From positions 868,001 through 932,000 of the forward strand of contig JAGYIQ010000001.1 in the NCBI GenBank assembly GCA_018402565.1: a stretch of 64,000 nucleotides of DNA. Reading direction: 5' to 3'. The DNA is from Pirellulaceae bacterium. Lineage in GTDB: Bacteria; Planctomycetota; Planctomycetia; Pirellulales; Pirellulaceae. The position numbers and the translations under genes were made by a program. The notes below the pieces were generated by a model. The model was not told where the DNA came from. It searched no databases and saw only the letters and a list, made by a program, of their open reading frames with translations. Shown here piece by piece: positions 26,001-33,503 of this stretch. Each line of letters begins with the position of its first letter. Position 1 is the first letter of the stretch.

Positions 26001-27597
26001 GCCACAACTGGATCTTCGTGGGCAGGTCGAAACGTCGGCGATGGCTTGGCTGGAGCAGTTTGCGGGTCCAGGCGCCGTCGCTGTGCAAGTCAACGGGTTG
26101 ACCAATCATCGCTTCGAATTGCTGGGTCCGCCGGCGATCGAGCAGCTACAAGGACGTTGGATTAGCAGTTGGCAAGCGATTCAGTGGATGGGCCTGCAGA
26201 GCGGTCCGGCGGACATCGTGATTCAACTGAATCAAGGGATCGCCCGTTTGGTACCGCTGCGTTTTGCCGCGGGCGGTGGACAGATCCATCTGGCTCCCGA
26301 GGTCGACTTGCGTCAAGAGCCGATTTGGGTGCGATTGCCCCGCGGGGTGATCTTTGACCAAGTCAAGTTGACACCGGAAATCTGCCGCAACTTCCTCAAG
26401 TACAGTGCACCGCTGTTGGCCGAAGTCACCAGCGTTCAGGGTTCATTCTCCTTGGACAGCGATGGTATCGAGGTGCCCTTATCCGATTGGACCAAGTTGG
26501 TGGCCAAGGCCCGCGTGACCATCAATGGGGCGCGGGTCGGGCCGGGACCGCTGGGGATTCAGATCGGCAATATTGCCTCCACGGTTCGCGCGGTGGCAGA
26601 TGGCCAGTCGTTGGATGCCGCAGGCATGCAAGCGTTGGGCCTCGGTGGACTGGCCGATCTGACACGCAGCGGCGACGGCCAACGGACACAAGCCTTGACC
26701 GAATTGGCTGGAAATCTATTGGGCAGTCTGAACAGTGGGCAACGCCCGGACCTGGGCACACTGGTCGCCGGACAACCGAACGACGCTGGTACAACCGGCG
26801 GGGAACCAACCAACGCGGTCTCCGAGCAAACTTGGTTGGAGATTCCGGTGCAAACCATCGCGGTTAATCTCCAAGAGGGTGGCGTGACTCACGAACAATT
26901 GAAGATGAATATTCGCGGCTTCGAATTGGTGTCCAGCGGTCGCGTGGGACTGGATCAGTCCGTGGCTCTGCAAACTCACTTGAACGTTCCTGACGAAGTC
27001 CTGCAGAAGAATCCGCAAGTGGCCGCCGCACTTGGCAACCGTATCGACTTGCCTATTTCTGGGACATTGACGCAACCGAGTATCCAATCGGGCCAATTGC
27101 GCACTGCCTTAAATTCTGCTTTGGGGCAGGGCGTGCAGAACATGTTAGGGAGCGAACTGGAGCGGCGTCTGGGAGGCGGAAACGCGGCGGGTGGCAACTC
27201 CAGCGGGGCGGATCCGATTCAGGGAATACTGGAACAGGGGCAACGTCGCTTGGAGGAAAAAATCAATGAGCGACTGAACTTGCCACCGGGCGGATTCAAT
27301 CCGGGTAGCTTGCTACCGGGTGGGCTGCTTCCGGGCGCTCCGCGCCCCAGTGGATCCAGCCCGAGCGGGACAGCTCCCCTGTTGCCGAACTTGCCGGGGG
27401 CTACGGCCCCTTTGGCACCGCCAGCGGGTACAATAGTCCCGGGGGCGGCACCGTCGGGCACACCACCGTTGGCACCGACGGGCGGCACGGCCCTGCCGGC
27501 TCTGCCGACGGCGGCTGAAGCGGAAGATTCGATCAATCGGTTTCTCAATCGCAGTTTAGAACGCGGGCGTCAACGCCTGTTGGGAGGCGACAAGTAG
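23029..27597 (+). CDS. Large AsmA/DUF748-like inner-membrane-anchored protein
   Basis: About 1520 residues. I choose GTG 23029, nine bases after AGGA (23016-23019); TTG 23023 is the alternative. A cytoplasmic basic tail is followed by one transmembrane helix (LAFGLLGLAGLVALAPTLI, about residues 43-61). The immediately following 'VGDWLLAQVVPTAFGRLEIGQRDLGWWSPISVGKIRL' is the typical start of AsmA-like proteins. The remainder is beta-rich with repeated 'LDLRGQVETSAM', 'LDLPNAYVESPRLRAVTAGTITDL' segments. The C-terminal 200 residues are Gly/Pro/Ala-rich (LPPGGFNPGSLLPGGLLPG) and include 'LDQSVALQTHLNVPDEVLQ' and 'LPISGTLTQPSI', which resemble the AsmA C-terminal region. AsmA-like proteins are bridge-like lipid transfer or envelope assembly factors. 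The MBL gene follows after 4 bp. Confidence 0.7.
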   Translation: MTSNRSSAAAASAHDDLDHENQPSPRLIRRTAPPPRKFRLWRWLAFGLLGLAGLVALAPTLISKTAVGDWLLAQVVPTAFGRLEIGQRDLGWWSPISVGKIRLHCSQGNLMAEVESIRTKETLWEILTTGQLSEVWVDQAAVQVDWRLDGSNWEDWVAAVLPVVQPDKPVQDSTTPNMAVHFDNCQIVLESRPDQQRWVMEQIGGQLLVQRNARKVVLETKLALKDADQNLAAGSCELNLCFADQASLTEMRELWQLTIADEQAFKINTTTGGLAFQVKLDRLAASLGRSVLRRFLPTLELSGLATGQIVGLTNWYGDYVQVMTPKVSLDRLVVSDSTYLPGDQLRLQQLEAGGAFTLSPGQLHCRQVQVVADYVRSDIDGSLSFDEVYQALTTRRLPTTTLTTQGTINLAQLANQLPNTLQLQDGLQLDSGDLTWQLFNRPEGDGSQRLFVDVTAKNLSGRRQGQRVQWATPIQFSSSLRDYNRPVSFDHVDLQSDFVTAAARPLADGGTQLDFAVDFDRLRQALDQFFQLPPVVLQGRADGQANWRMLTRDGRPASLSEPAAGMEVRGVAHLVDAHVAIPQVFEVREPNMTLDAQTSLQWGNPQIETQGLLALLAAEADVTIRSGRVELKTVRPVVAGAMPVVADPSGLNPSALGLLVDLKQPVHLPRLHQIWQYVTGTARPPANPAQAPVLVAEVGVTGPLEQWLALVRPLLAGVDIAMTGATQTKFDLTLNDRFALVNNLQGSSQQFGFRGNGVILQEPMLQVAGAASYHYASGLIHTEDFQVLGKSLSVRATKTRLQFAPLNNRMEGEVYLHGDIARLWHTYQLMQLAAEENEPNRLGQRTLDFSELPQLAVQPPFDQIQLVGHTEAPAGNTVAPVGFPAVGATPTASSSSAPLGMGGELIAKVTLKSENLGPIDVDIQSEVKNGWVGNQQPTGAWVAWLKEPRILANAQAKISPDLSRLDLPNAYVESPRLRAVTAGTITDLTQQPQLDLRGQVETSAMAWLEQFAGPGAVAVQVNGLTNHRFELLGPPAIEQLQGRWISSWQAIQWMGLQSGPADIVIQLNQGIARLVPLRFAAGGGQIHLAPEVDLRQEPIWVRLPRGVIFDQVKLTPEICRNFLKYSAPLLAEVTSVQGSFSLDSDGIEVPLSDWTKLVAKARVTINGARVGPGPLGIQIGNIASTVRAVADGQSLDAAGMQALGLGGLADLTRSGDGQRTQALTELAGNLLGSLNSGQRPDLGTLVAGQPNDAGTTGGEPTNAVSEQTWLEIPVQTIAVNLQEGGVTHEQLKMNIRGFELVSSGRVGLDQSVALQTHLNVPDEVLQKNPQVAAALGNRIDLPISGTLTQPSIQSGQLRTALNSALGQGVQNMLGSELERRLGGGNAAGGNSSGADPIQGILEQGQRRLEEKINERLNLPPGGFNPGSLLPGGLLPGAPRPSGSSPSGTAPLLPNLPGATAPLAPPAGTIVPGAAPSGTPPLAPTGGTALPALPTAAEAEDSINRFLNRSLERGRQRLLGGDK

Positions 27598-27601
27598 CGG
27601 C

Positions 27602-28399
27602 ATGCAGATCCACTTTTTGGGGACAACCGGCTATCATCCCAACGCACAGCGACACACGATGTGCGTGATGATTCCGACCCTGGGGATCGTCTTCGATGCG
27701 GGAACTGGTTTCTTTCGCGTCCGCGATCACTTGCAAACCCCAGAGCTGAACATTCTTTTGTCTCATGCCCATTTGGATCATGTGATCGGACTGTCGTTCC
27801 TCTTCGATGTGTTGTACCAGAAAAACACGACGGCGCATCTGTACGCCGCGGCGGATAAATTGACTGGATTGGCGGAGCACCTGTTTCATCCCACGCTGTT
27901 TCCGCTGCGGCCTCCCTACCAGGAACATGCCTTGAGCTCGTTGGCCCCAGCCAATCGGGCTGGAGACTCACCCGAGCTTACGCCAGCTGCGGGTGGCGAG
28001 TTGACTTTGGCTTGCGGCACCCAGGTGCGCTGGTTTCCGCTGGAGCACCCGGGCGGGGCCGTCGGGTTTCGATTGCGTCTCCCCGATGGCCAGACCATAG
28101 CCTATGTCACGGACACAACCGCGTCGTCGACGGCCAGTTATCGCGCGGAGATTCAAGATGTCGATCTGCTGATCCACGAATGCTATTTTGATGACGGGGC
28201 CGAGGACCACGCGCGACTGACGGGGCACAGTTGCCTCTCACCCGTGCTGGAGTTGGTGCGTGACTGTCGGCCCAAGCGTACGGCCTTGGTGCACTTGAAT
28301 CCGCTGTCGGAATGGGCTCCCCAGCCGGACAAGGTTCAACGGTTGGCCGCGGGACTCTCCGTGTGCATTCCCGCCGATGGGGAAATCTTGACGCTTTGA
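27602..28399 (+). CDS. Metallo-beta-lactamase-fold hydrolase, RNase Z-like
   Basis: 265 residues from ATG 27602. 'LLSHAHLDHVIG' (H55, H57, D59, H60) is the HxHxDH zinc motif. Further ligand-type motifs are 'WFPLEHPGGAVGFRL', 'IAYVTDTTAS' (Asp), 'LLIHECYFDD' and 'LTGHSCLSP' (His). The layout is that of RNase Z/phosphodiesterase-type enzymes, but the substrate cannot be assigned. It is only 4 bp from the end of the AsmA-like gene, so the two are probably co-transcribed and translationally coupled. Confidence 0.85.
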   Translation: MQIHFLGTTGYHPNAQRHTMCVMIPTLGIVFDAGTGFFRVRDHLQTPELNILLSHAHLDHVIGLSFLFDVLYQKNTTAHLYAAADKLTGLAEHLFHPTLFPLRPPYQEHALSSLAPANRAGDSPELTPAAGGELTLACGTQVRWFPLEHPGGAVGFRLRLPDGQTIAYVTDTTASSTASYRAEIQDVDLLIHECYFDDGAEDHARLTGHSCLSPVLELVRDCRPKRTALVHLNPLSEWAPQPDKVQRLAAGLSVCIPADGEILTL

Positions 28400-28780
28400 A
28401 CCCAGAACCGTGTGGTAAAAAAGCAACACAGGTCCGCTTCGTGATTCATTAATTGCACGCCTGGGGTCTCCCGGCAGCAACCGCGGGCCCTCAATTCTTG
28501 GGCAGTGCGATTCTTTAAAAATAACGCCATTGATCCCCCCCAAGCGCACTATGTTTGGCTTGGATGTGTGTTTCCCGACGTGTGTCTCGCCGCCGCGTCG
28601 GGAAACTTTTCACAACTTTCTGTGAACCAGGCACCATCCGCCAACGTACTACCGAGGACGTTGGTCCCTCCTCAAGTTTAGCCGAACGGGACGTCGGCTT
28701 CCCAGAACCACTGACGGTTCACCGCCACTGGCCCTACTCCAGTCGGCGGCCCCTCCTCGCCTGCCGTATCGAATCGTCCC
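28400..28780. other. Intergenic region upstream of the subtilase
   Basis: 381 bp between two plus-strand genes. It contains the terminator-like inverted repeat listed separately (28570-28610). The remaining 170 bp before the subtilase ATG should hold its promoter, but I see no clear boxes or further genes. Confidence 0.5.
28570..28610 (+). terminator. Rho-independent terminator-like hairpin
   Basis: A perfect 11-bp inverted repeat GTTTCCCGACG / CGTCGGGAAAC (28570-28580 and 28596-28606) with a 15-nt loop, followed by TTTTC. It is about 170 bp after the MBL gene and would end the AsmA-MBL transcript before the subtilase gene. An operator for the subtilase is the alternative. Confidence 0.65.
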
Positions 28781-31700
28781 ATGGCCCACAAGTGGAACGA
28801 GGCTTTCGAAAAGAAGGCCCAATTTGAGTCACTCGAAAGTCGCATTGTCCTGTCGGCCAACGCCCTGACCCAAATGGCGACCATTGACATCGATCAAACC
28901 GTCACGGATCAGATCCAAACCACTTCGGTGACGCTCAATCAAGTCCACCAGCAGACCGGTGTCAACGACGTTCACCAAAACTATGGCTTCCAAGGCGACG
29001 GCCAGACAGTCGTGGTGATCGATTCGGGGATTGCCTGGGACCATTATGCCTTGGGTGGAGGGTTTGGCGCGGGCTATCGCGTGGTTGGCGGCTGGGACTT
29101 TGCTCATAACGACGCCGATCCATTTGACGGAGGCTCGGCCGGCTTCCATGGTACTCACGTAGCCGGCATCATCGGCAGCAGCGATGCCAACAATCGCGGC
29201 GTCGCGGCTGGGGTTGATTTGGTGGCATTGCGTGTCTTTAACGATAACGGCAGCGGTAGCCTGGAACATGTTCGTCAAGCTTTGGCCTGGGTCAATGCCA
29301 ACGTCAACACCTTCGCCAATCCCATCACCACGGTCAACCTATCGCTCGGAACCCAGTGGAACTCGAATCAGATCCCATTCTGGGCCAACCTGGAGAGCGA
29401 GTTCGCACAACTGGAGGCGAAGGGCATCTTTATCAGCGTAGCGGCAGGCAACAGCTTCCAACAATACCAAAGTGTTGGCGTGAGTTACCCGGCTGCCAGC
29501 TCGCATGTGGTCCCGGTGGCCAGTCACGGCAGCAGTGGGCAGATCAGCAGTTTCTCGCAACGCAACGATCGCGTCCTGGTGGCTCCCGGCGAGAGCATTC
29601 GCAGCACCGTGCCGGGGCATCTGTTTGGACAAGCCGTCTCGTCCCAGTTTCTGGCCGCTTCGGGCACCAGTATGGCGGCACCGTATGTTGCCGGCGCCAG
29701 TGTGCTGCTGCGTGAAGCCATGCAGTTCATGGACTACGAAACGATCGATCAAGACTCGATCTACAACTACCTTCGCCAAACGGCCGATATCGCTTTCGAT
29801 TCGGTCACCGGCATGAACTATCACAACATCAACCTGCGGGCGGCGATGGCAGCCATTGTCGTCGACCTGCACGGTGACTCTGCCGAGACAGCTACCAACG
29901 TGGGAACCTGGCACGGTGGTGAGCGGTTGACAGGGACGATCGGGACCTTCGACGATGTCGATGCACTCCGTTTCACTGCTGGCCGCACCGGTTCAATGAC
30001 TTTGACGTTCGACCAGACCCATCAGCTCAACCTACAGGCTCAGTTGCATGGCCAAGCGGTTGCGATGCAAGGCAATACGTTGACGTTTGACGTTGTCGCT
30101 GGTCAAGAATACACGTTGCTGCTGTCGACATCCGACGGCATCGGTCATTACACCATCGATACCGCCCTGCAGGCGACGCCGGTGTCGGCAACGGATGTGG
30201 GAACGACTTTCAGTCGCACCTTGAGTCTCGATAACCAGGGCGAACAGTGGTTTCAAGTTACCGCGGGTCGACATGGGATCGTCGCCTTCCAATTGGCCAA
30301 CCAAGCCGGTCAAGGCAGTTCTTTGCAGGTCTACAACGCCCAACAGCAATGGTTGGGAACGGCCACGGTTCAAGGCGAACACCTGTCCTTCCAAACCCAA
30401 GCCCAGGCCGGCCAGAGCTTTTTGCTCCGAGTCGATGGCAATTTTACCGCAGAGATGCATATCCAGAATCTCGTCTCGCTCAACAATGGCATCTTGACGA
30501 TCAATGGAACCAATCAATCCAATCAGATCGAAGTCCGCGATGGTGCCCAAGTCCAGGTCCAGGTCGATGGAATGACCTACGAGTTTCAACGCTCGGGATT
30601 GCAACGCGTTCAGGTCTTTGCACATGGCGGCCAGAACGAACTCAGCGTCGTGCAAAACCACGTCGGACAACAGACTGCTCACATCCACCGAAATCACATC
30701 TATGTCTTCGGCGATAGCTACGTGATCCTCGGACATCAAGTTCAATCCATTCACTACCACGGTCATGCCCAGGATACCGTGCGGCTGTTTGACACCGCCG
30801 GTGACGATACGTTCACAGCGCGAGCCGGGCACAGCGAGATGTCGGGAAACGACTACCACAACCAAGTTTTTGGCACCGGTCGTGTCGTGGGTGTCGGCTC
30901 GGGGGGGTTCAATCAGGCCAATCTGATCGGCACAGCGGGCGCCGACACCGCCTATTCGAATTCGGTCTACACGACCATGAGCTCTGCCCAACACTGGGTT
31001 TTGGCCCGCGGTTTTCAATCCGTCAGCTTGGACGGCAACGGCGGCACAGATCGAGTCGCAGCTTTTGGCTCCCACAGTAACGAGACACTGACCGTCGGAC
31101 CGAGTTCTAGCCGCTTCGAATCAAATACTTTGTTGCGAGAGTTCACGGGTTTTCAGCAGCAGCAGTTCTTCGGCGTCGGTGGACAAAACCAAGCGACACT
31201 CCAAGGCGGAACCGCTGGCAACACGTTCGACGCGTACTGGAACCGTGCTTTCTTTACCTCGGGTGCACAATCGACCTACTTGCATGGCTTCCAAAGTGTT
31301 ACCGCTTTGGGCAACACTGCGGACCGAGCCTTGCTGTTCGACACCAACGGCAATGATCGCTTCGACGCCGATGCAGGTTGGGGCCGCATGCAGGGCCAAG
31401 GCTACAGTCACCAAGCCATTGGTTTCGGCTTGACGATCGCTCGATTCAGCAGTGGACAAGACACCAGCCACCTATTCAACGTCAGCGGTAGCGTACCGAC
31501 CGTGCAACAGCCGACACGAACCACCGTCCGATATGCGGGTGGGTTCGAGGTCCGCAGCGTGGGGCTCGCCAATGTGCAACTCGTGGCCACCCCCCTGAGC
31601 AGCTCTGCCTTGCAAGCCTCCGGCACCCCCAGCGGTTTGACGTTCGCTGACATCGGCGGATCCAGAAACATCGCTCAGGCTGATTATCAGGTCTCGCTCT

Positions 31701-32035
31701 GGGCCGCCAAATCGACTGGCAATGGCTCAGCGGCCAGCTCGCCCGTCGGTACTGGCATCAGCACGGCCGACTGGGTCGCCTCGAATCGGACATCAGCCCC
31801 CAGCCTGCAACAGGCAGGCGGCGAACGGACTTGGGTCGCGGATCGGCACGTGCAAGCGGTGTTCGAGAATTTGGGAGCCGACGATACCGCCGTGGTTTAC
31901 CTCCGACCGTCAGCGACTCGCCAAACACTCGCGGATAGCACTGCGGCAGATCCCTCGCCGCGCTGGTTGGATCGTACCGAACAAGTCGTCCTGGACCAGA
32001 TCGTCGACGACTTCTTCGCCCAACAGCCGCTCTGA
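28781..32035 (+). CDS. Exported subtilisin-like serine protease (S8) with PPC-like and planctomycete repeat regions
   Basis: 1084 residues from ATG 28781. The N-terminal 'FESLESRIVLSANAL' is the LExRxxLSA-type motif found at the start of many large planctomycete secreted proteins, in place of a classical signal peptide. The S8 domain covers about 65-360 with the triad D81 (VVVIDSGIAWDH), H126 (GFHGTHVAG) and S297 (ASGTSMAAPYVAG), and the oxyanion N224. A PPC-like beta domain follows (about 365-460, 'DVDALRFTAGRTGSMTL'), then a second similar one. Residues 640-960 contain repeated 'GNDRFDADAGWGRMQGQGYSHQ' and 'LDGNGGTDRVAAFGSHSNETL' blocks, a repeat seen in planctomycete surface proteins. The protein is intact by all visible motifs. 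Confidence 0.92.
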   Translation: MAHKWNEAFEKKAQFESLESRIVLSANALTQMATIDIDQTVTDQIQTTSVTLNQVHQQTGVNDVHQNYGFQGDGQTVVVIDSGIAWDHYALGGGFGAGYRVVGGWDFAHNDADPFDGGSAGFHGTHVAGIIGSSDANNRGVAAGVDLVALRVFNDNGSGSLEHVRQALAWVNANVNTFANPITTVNLSLGTQWNSNQIPFWANLESEFAQLEAKGIFISVAAGNSFQQYQSVGVSYPAASSHVVPVASHGSSGQISSFSQRNDRVLVAPGESIRSTVPGHLFGQAVSSQFLAASGTSMAAPYVAGASVLLREAMQFMDYETIDQDSIYNYLRQTADIAFDSVTGMNYHNINLRAAMAAIVVDLHGDSAETATNVGTWHGGERLTGTIGTFDDVDALRFTAGRTGSMTLTFDQTHQLNLQAQLHGQAVAMQGNTLTFDVVAGQEYTLLLSTSDGIGHYTIDTALQATPVSATDVGTTFSRTLSLDNQGEQWFQVTAGRHGIVAFQLANQAGQGSSLQVYNAQQQWLGTATVQGEHLSFQTQAQAGQSFLLRVDGNFTAEMHIQNLVSLNNGILTINGTNQSNQIEVRDGAQVQVQVDGMTYEFQRSGLQRVQVFAHGGQNELSVVQNHVGQQTAHIHRNHIYVFGDSYVILGHQVQSIHYHGHAQDTVRLFDTAGDDTFTARAGHSEMSGNDYHNQVFGTGRVVGVGSGGFNQANLIGTAGADTAYSNSVYTTMSSAQHWVLARGFQSVSLDGNGGTDRVAAFGSHSNETLTVGPSSSRFESNTLLREFTGFQQQQFFGVGGQNQATLQGGTAGNTFDAYWNRAFFTSGAQSTYLHGFQSVTALGNTADRALLFDTNGNDRFDADAGWGRMQGQGYSHQAIGFGLTIARFSSGQDTSHLFNVSGSVPTVQQPTRTTVRYAGGFEVRSVGLANVQLVATPLSSSALQASGTPSGLTFADIGGSRNIAQADYQVSLWAAKSTGNGSAASSPVGTGISTADWVASNRTSAPSLQQAGGERTWVADRHVQAVFENLGADDTAVVYLRPSATRQTLADSTAADPSPRWLDRTEQVVLDQIVDDFFAQQPL

Positions 32036-32225
32036 GTCTGGGCGTCCGCCAGCGGCCGTTAGCCGAGTCAAAACGTGTCGCGTTAGGGCCTTACCAGCCC
32101 CCTAAATCTCGCATTGATTGCAATTCAGCCACCCCTCCATTAAGGTGGATGCCAGGGGAAGGGTGGCCTGCCGCGCGGCGTGCGGTCCCTTCCGCTGACC
32201 CGTCTCAGTCGTCAGTGAGGGATGT

Positions 32226-33407
32226 ATGTCGAGTGATCCAATGGGCGTGCGCCGCCGTGAGTTCTTAACGCAAGCAGCAAGTGCCAGCGCCCTGGTGTTG
32301 GTATCTCCTGCATTTTTGCCAGCAGCCTTACCCCAGTCACGACGTATTCGCGTGGGCTTGATCGGCTGCGGTAGTGTGTCGCGCATGTACCTGCCGCATC
32401 TGACCAAGTCACCCCATGTCGAAGTCGTCAGCCTGTGCGATCGAAAGTCGGAACGAGCCGCGTCTCGCGGCGACGAGTTTCAGATCGCCGCTCGCTATGA
32501 TTCCATCGAGCAAATGTTGGGCGGCGAACCGTTCGACTTATTGGTCAACCTAACGGACATGCAAGAGCATGGAAAACTGAACCGCACCGCTCTGTTGGCC
32601 GATCGCCACGTCTGGAGCGAAAAACCCTTGGCCAATACCTACCGCGAAGGCAAGTCGTTGCTGGAGTTGGCGAAACAGCGAGGGAAACGCATTTGGGGCG
32701 CTCCGGCCGTTGTCAACAGTCCCCAGTTCGCGGAGATGGCTCGTTTATTGCGCGATGGGCGACTGGGACGAGTCGCCGCAGCCCATGCCCATTACGGACA
32801 TACCGGTCCGTCGTGGTCGGCTTTCTTCTACGAGGAGTTCGGTGGGAGCCTGCCAGACTTGGGCGTCTACAACCTGGCGACCTTGACTGGACTTTTGGGC
32901 CCCGCCAAGTCCGTGGTGGCCATGACCAGCATCATTACACCGACGCGCACCGTAGACGACAAGGGTAAGATCGAAGTGCAGGCGGAAGACAACGCCATGG
33001 TGCTGCTGGAGCATCAGAACGGTGTGCTGTCCCATGTCCAATGCGGCTTCAATTACTTTGACCCGTACGGCCACGAAGGGGACGGGCAGGATCGCCCCAC
33101 GATTTCGATTTGGGGCAGCCGAGGCACGATGCACATGATCGGCTACGACTGGGCCCCGTTTGCGGTCGAGTTGGCAACCGTCGAACAGCCCGCCCCAGTC
33201 CGGTTGGCCACCGACACCGCCGACTACGTCTGGGAGGAGGGTGCCTCGGTCATCGCCAAGCATATGCTGGCCGAGAGCGAACCGTTGATTTCAGCGCATC
33301 ACGCACTTCACGTCCTCGAGATCATGGAGGCCGCTCGTGATTCACAAACGTCGGGACAACGCGTCACACTCGAGTCCACATTCTCCTGGCCAATCATTCG
33401 ACCCTAA
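32226..33407 (+). CDS. Gfo/Idh/MocA family oxidoreductase, Tat-exported
   Basis: 393 residues. The start ATG 32226 is preceded by GTGAGGG. The Tat signal is 'RRREFLTQAASASALVLVSPAFLPAALP'-like (RRREFL at 9-14). The Rossmann fold begins with 'RIRVGLIGCGSVSRMYLPHL' (GxGxxS type), and 'WSEKPLANTYREGKSL' is the family EKP motif. The C-terminal domain has 'DLGVYNLATLTGLLGPAKSVVAM' and 'NGVLSHVQCGFNYFDPYG'. Family members are NAD(P)-dependent sugar oxidoreductases, and planctomycetes carry many exported paralogues. The substrate is unknown. It ends about 100 bp before the ceramidase/PVC fusion gene and may be co-transcribed with it. Confidence 0.9.
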   Translation: MSSDPMGVRRREFLTQAASASALVLVSPAFLPAALPQSRRIRVGLIGCGSVSRMYLPHLTKSPHVEVVSLCDRKSERAASRGDEFQIAARYDSIEQMLGGEPFDLLVNLTDMQEHGKLNRTALLADRHVWSEKPLANTYREGKSLLELAKQRGKRIWGAPAVVNSPQFAEMARLLRDGRLGRVAAAHAHYGHTGPSWSAFFYEEFGGSLPDLGVYNLATLTGLLGPAKSVVAMTSIITPTRTVDDKGKIEVQAEDNAMVLLEHQNGVLSHVQCGFNYFDPYGHEGDGQDRPTISIWGSRGTMHMIGYDWAPFAVELATVEQPAPVRLATDTADYVWEEGASVIAKHMLAESEPLISAHHALHVLEIMEAARDSQTSGQRVTLESTFSWPIIRP

Positions 33408-33503
33408 AGCTTTCGACCTGGTAGTATTACCAGCGAAGCGGTGCGACCTACGGAATCATGACAAGGCTTTCGATTCAGTCCACTCGAGCGAGGAGTATCT
33501 GCA

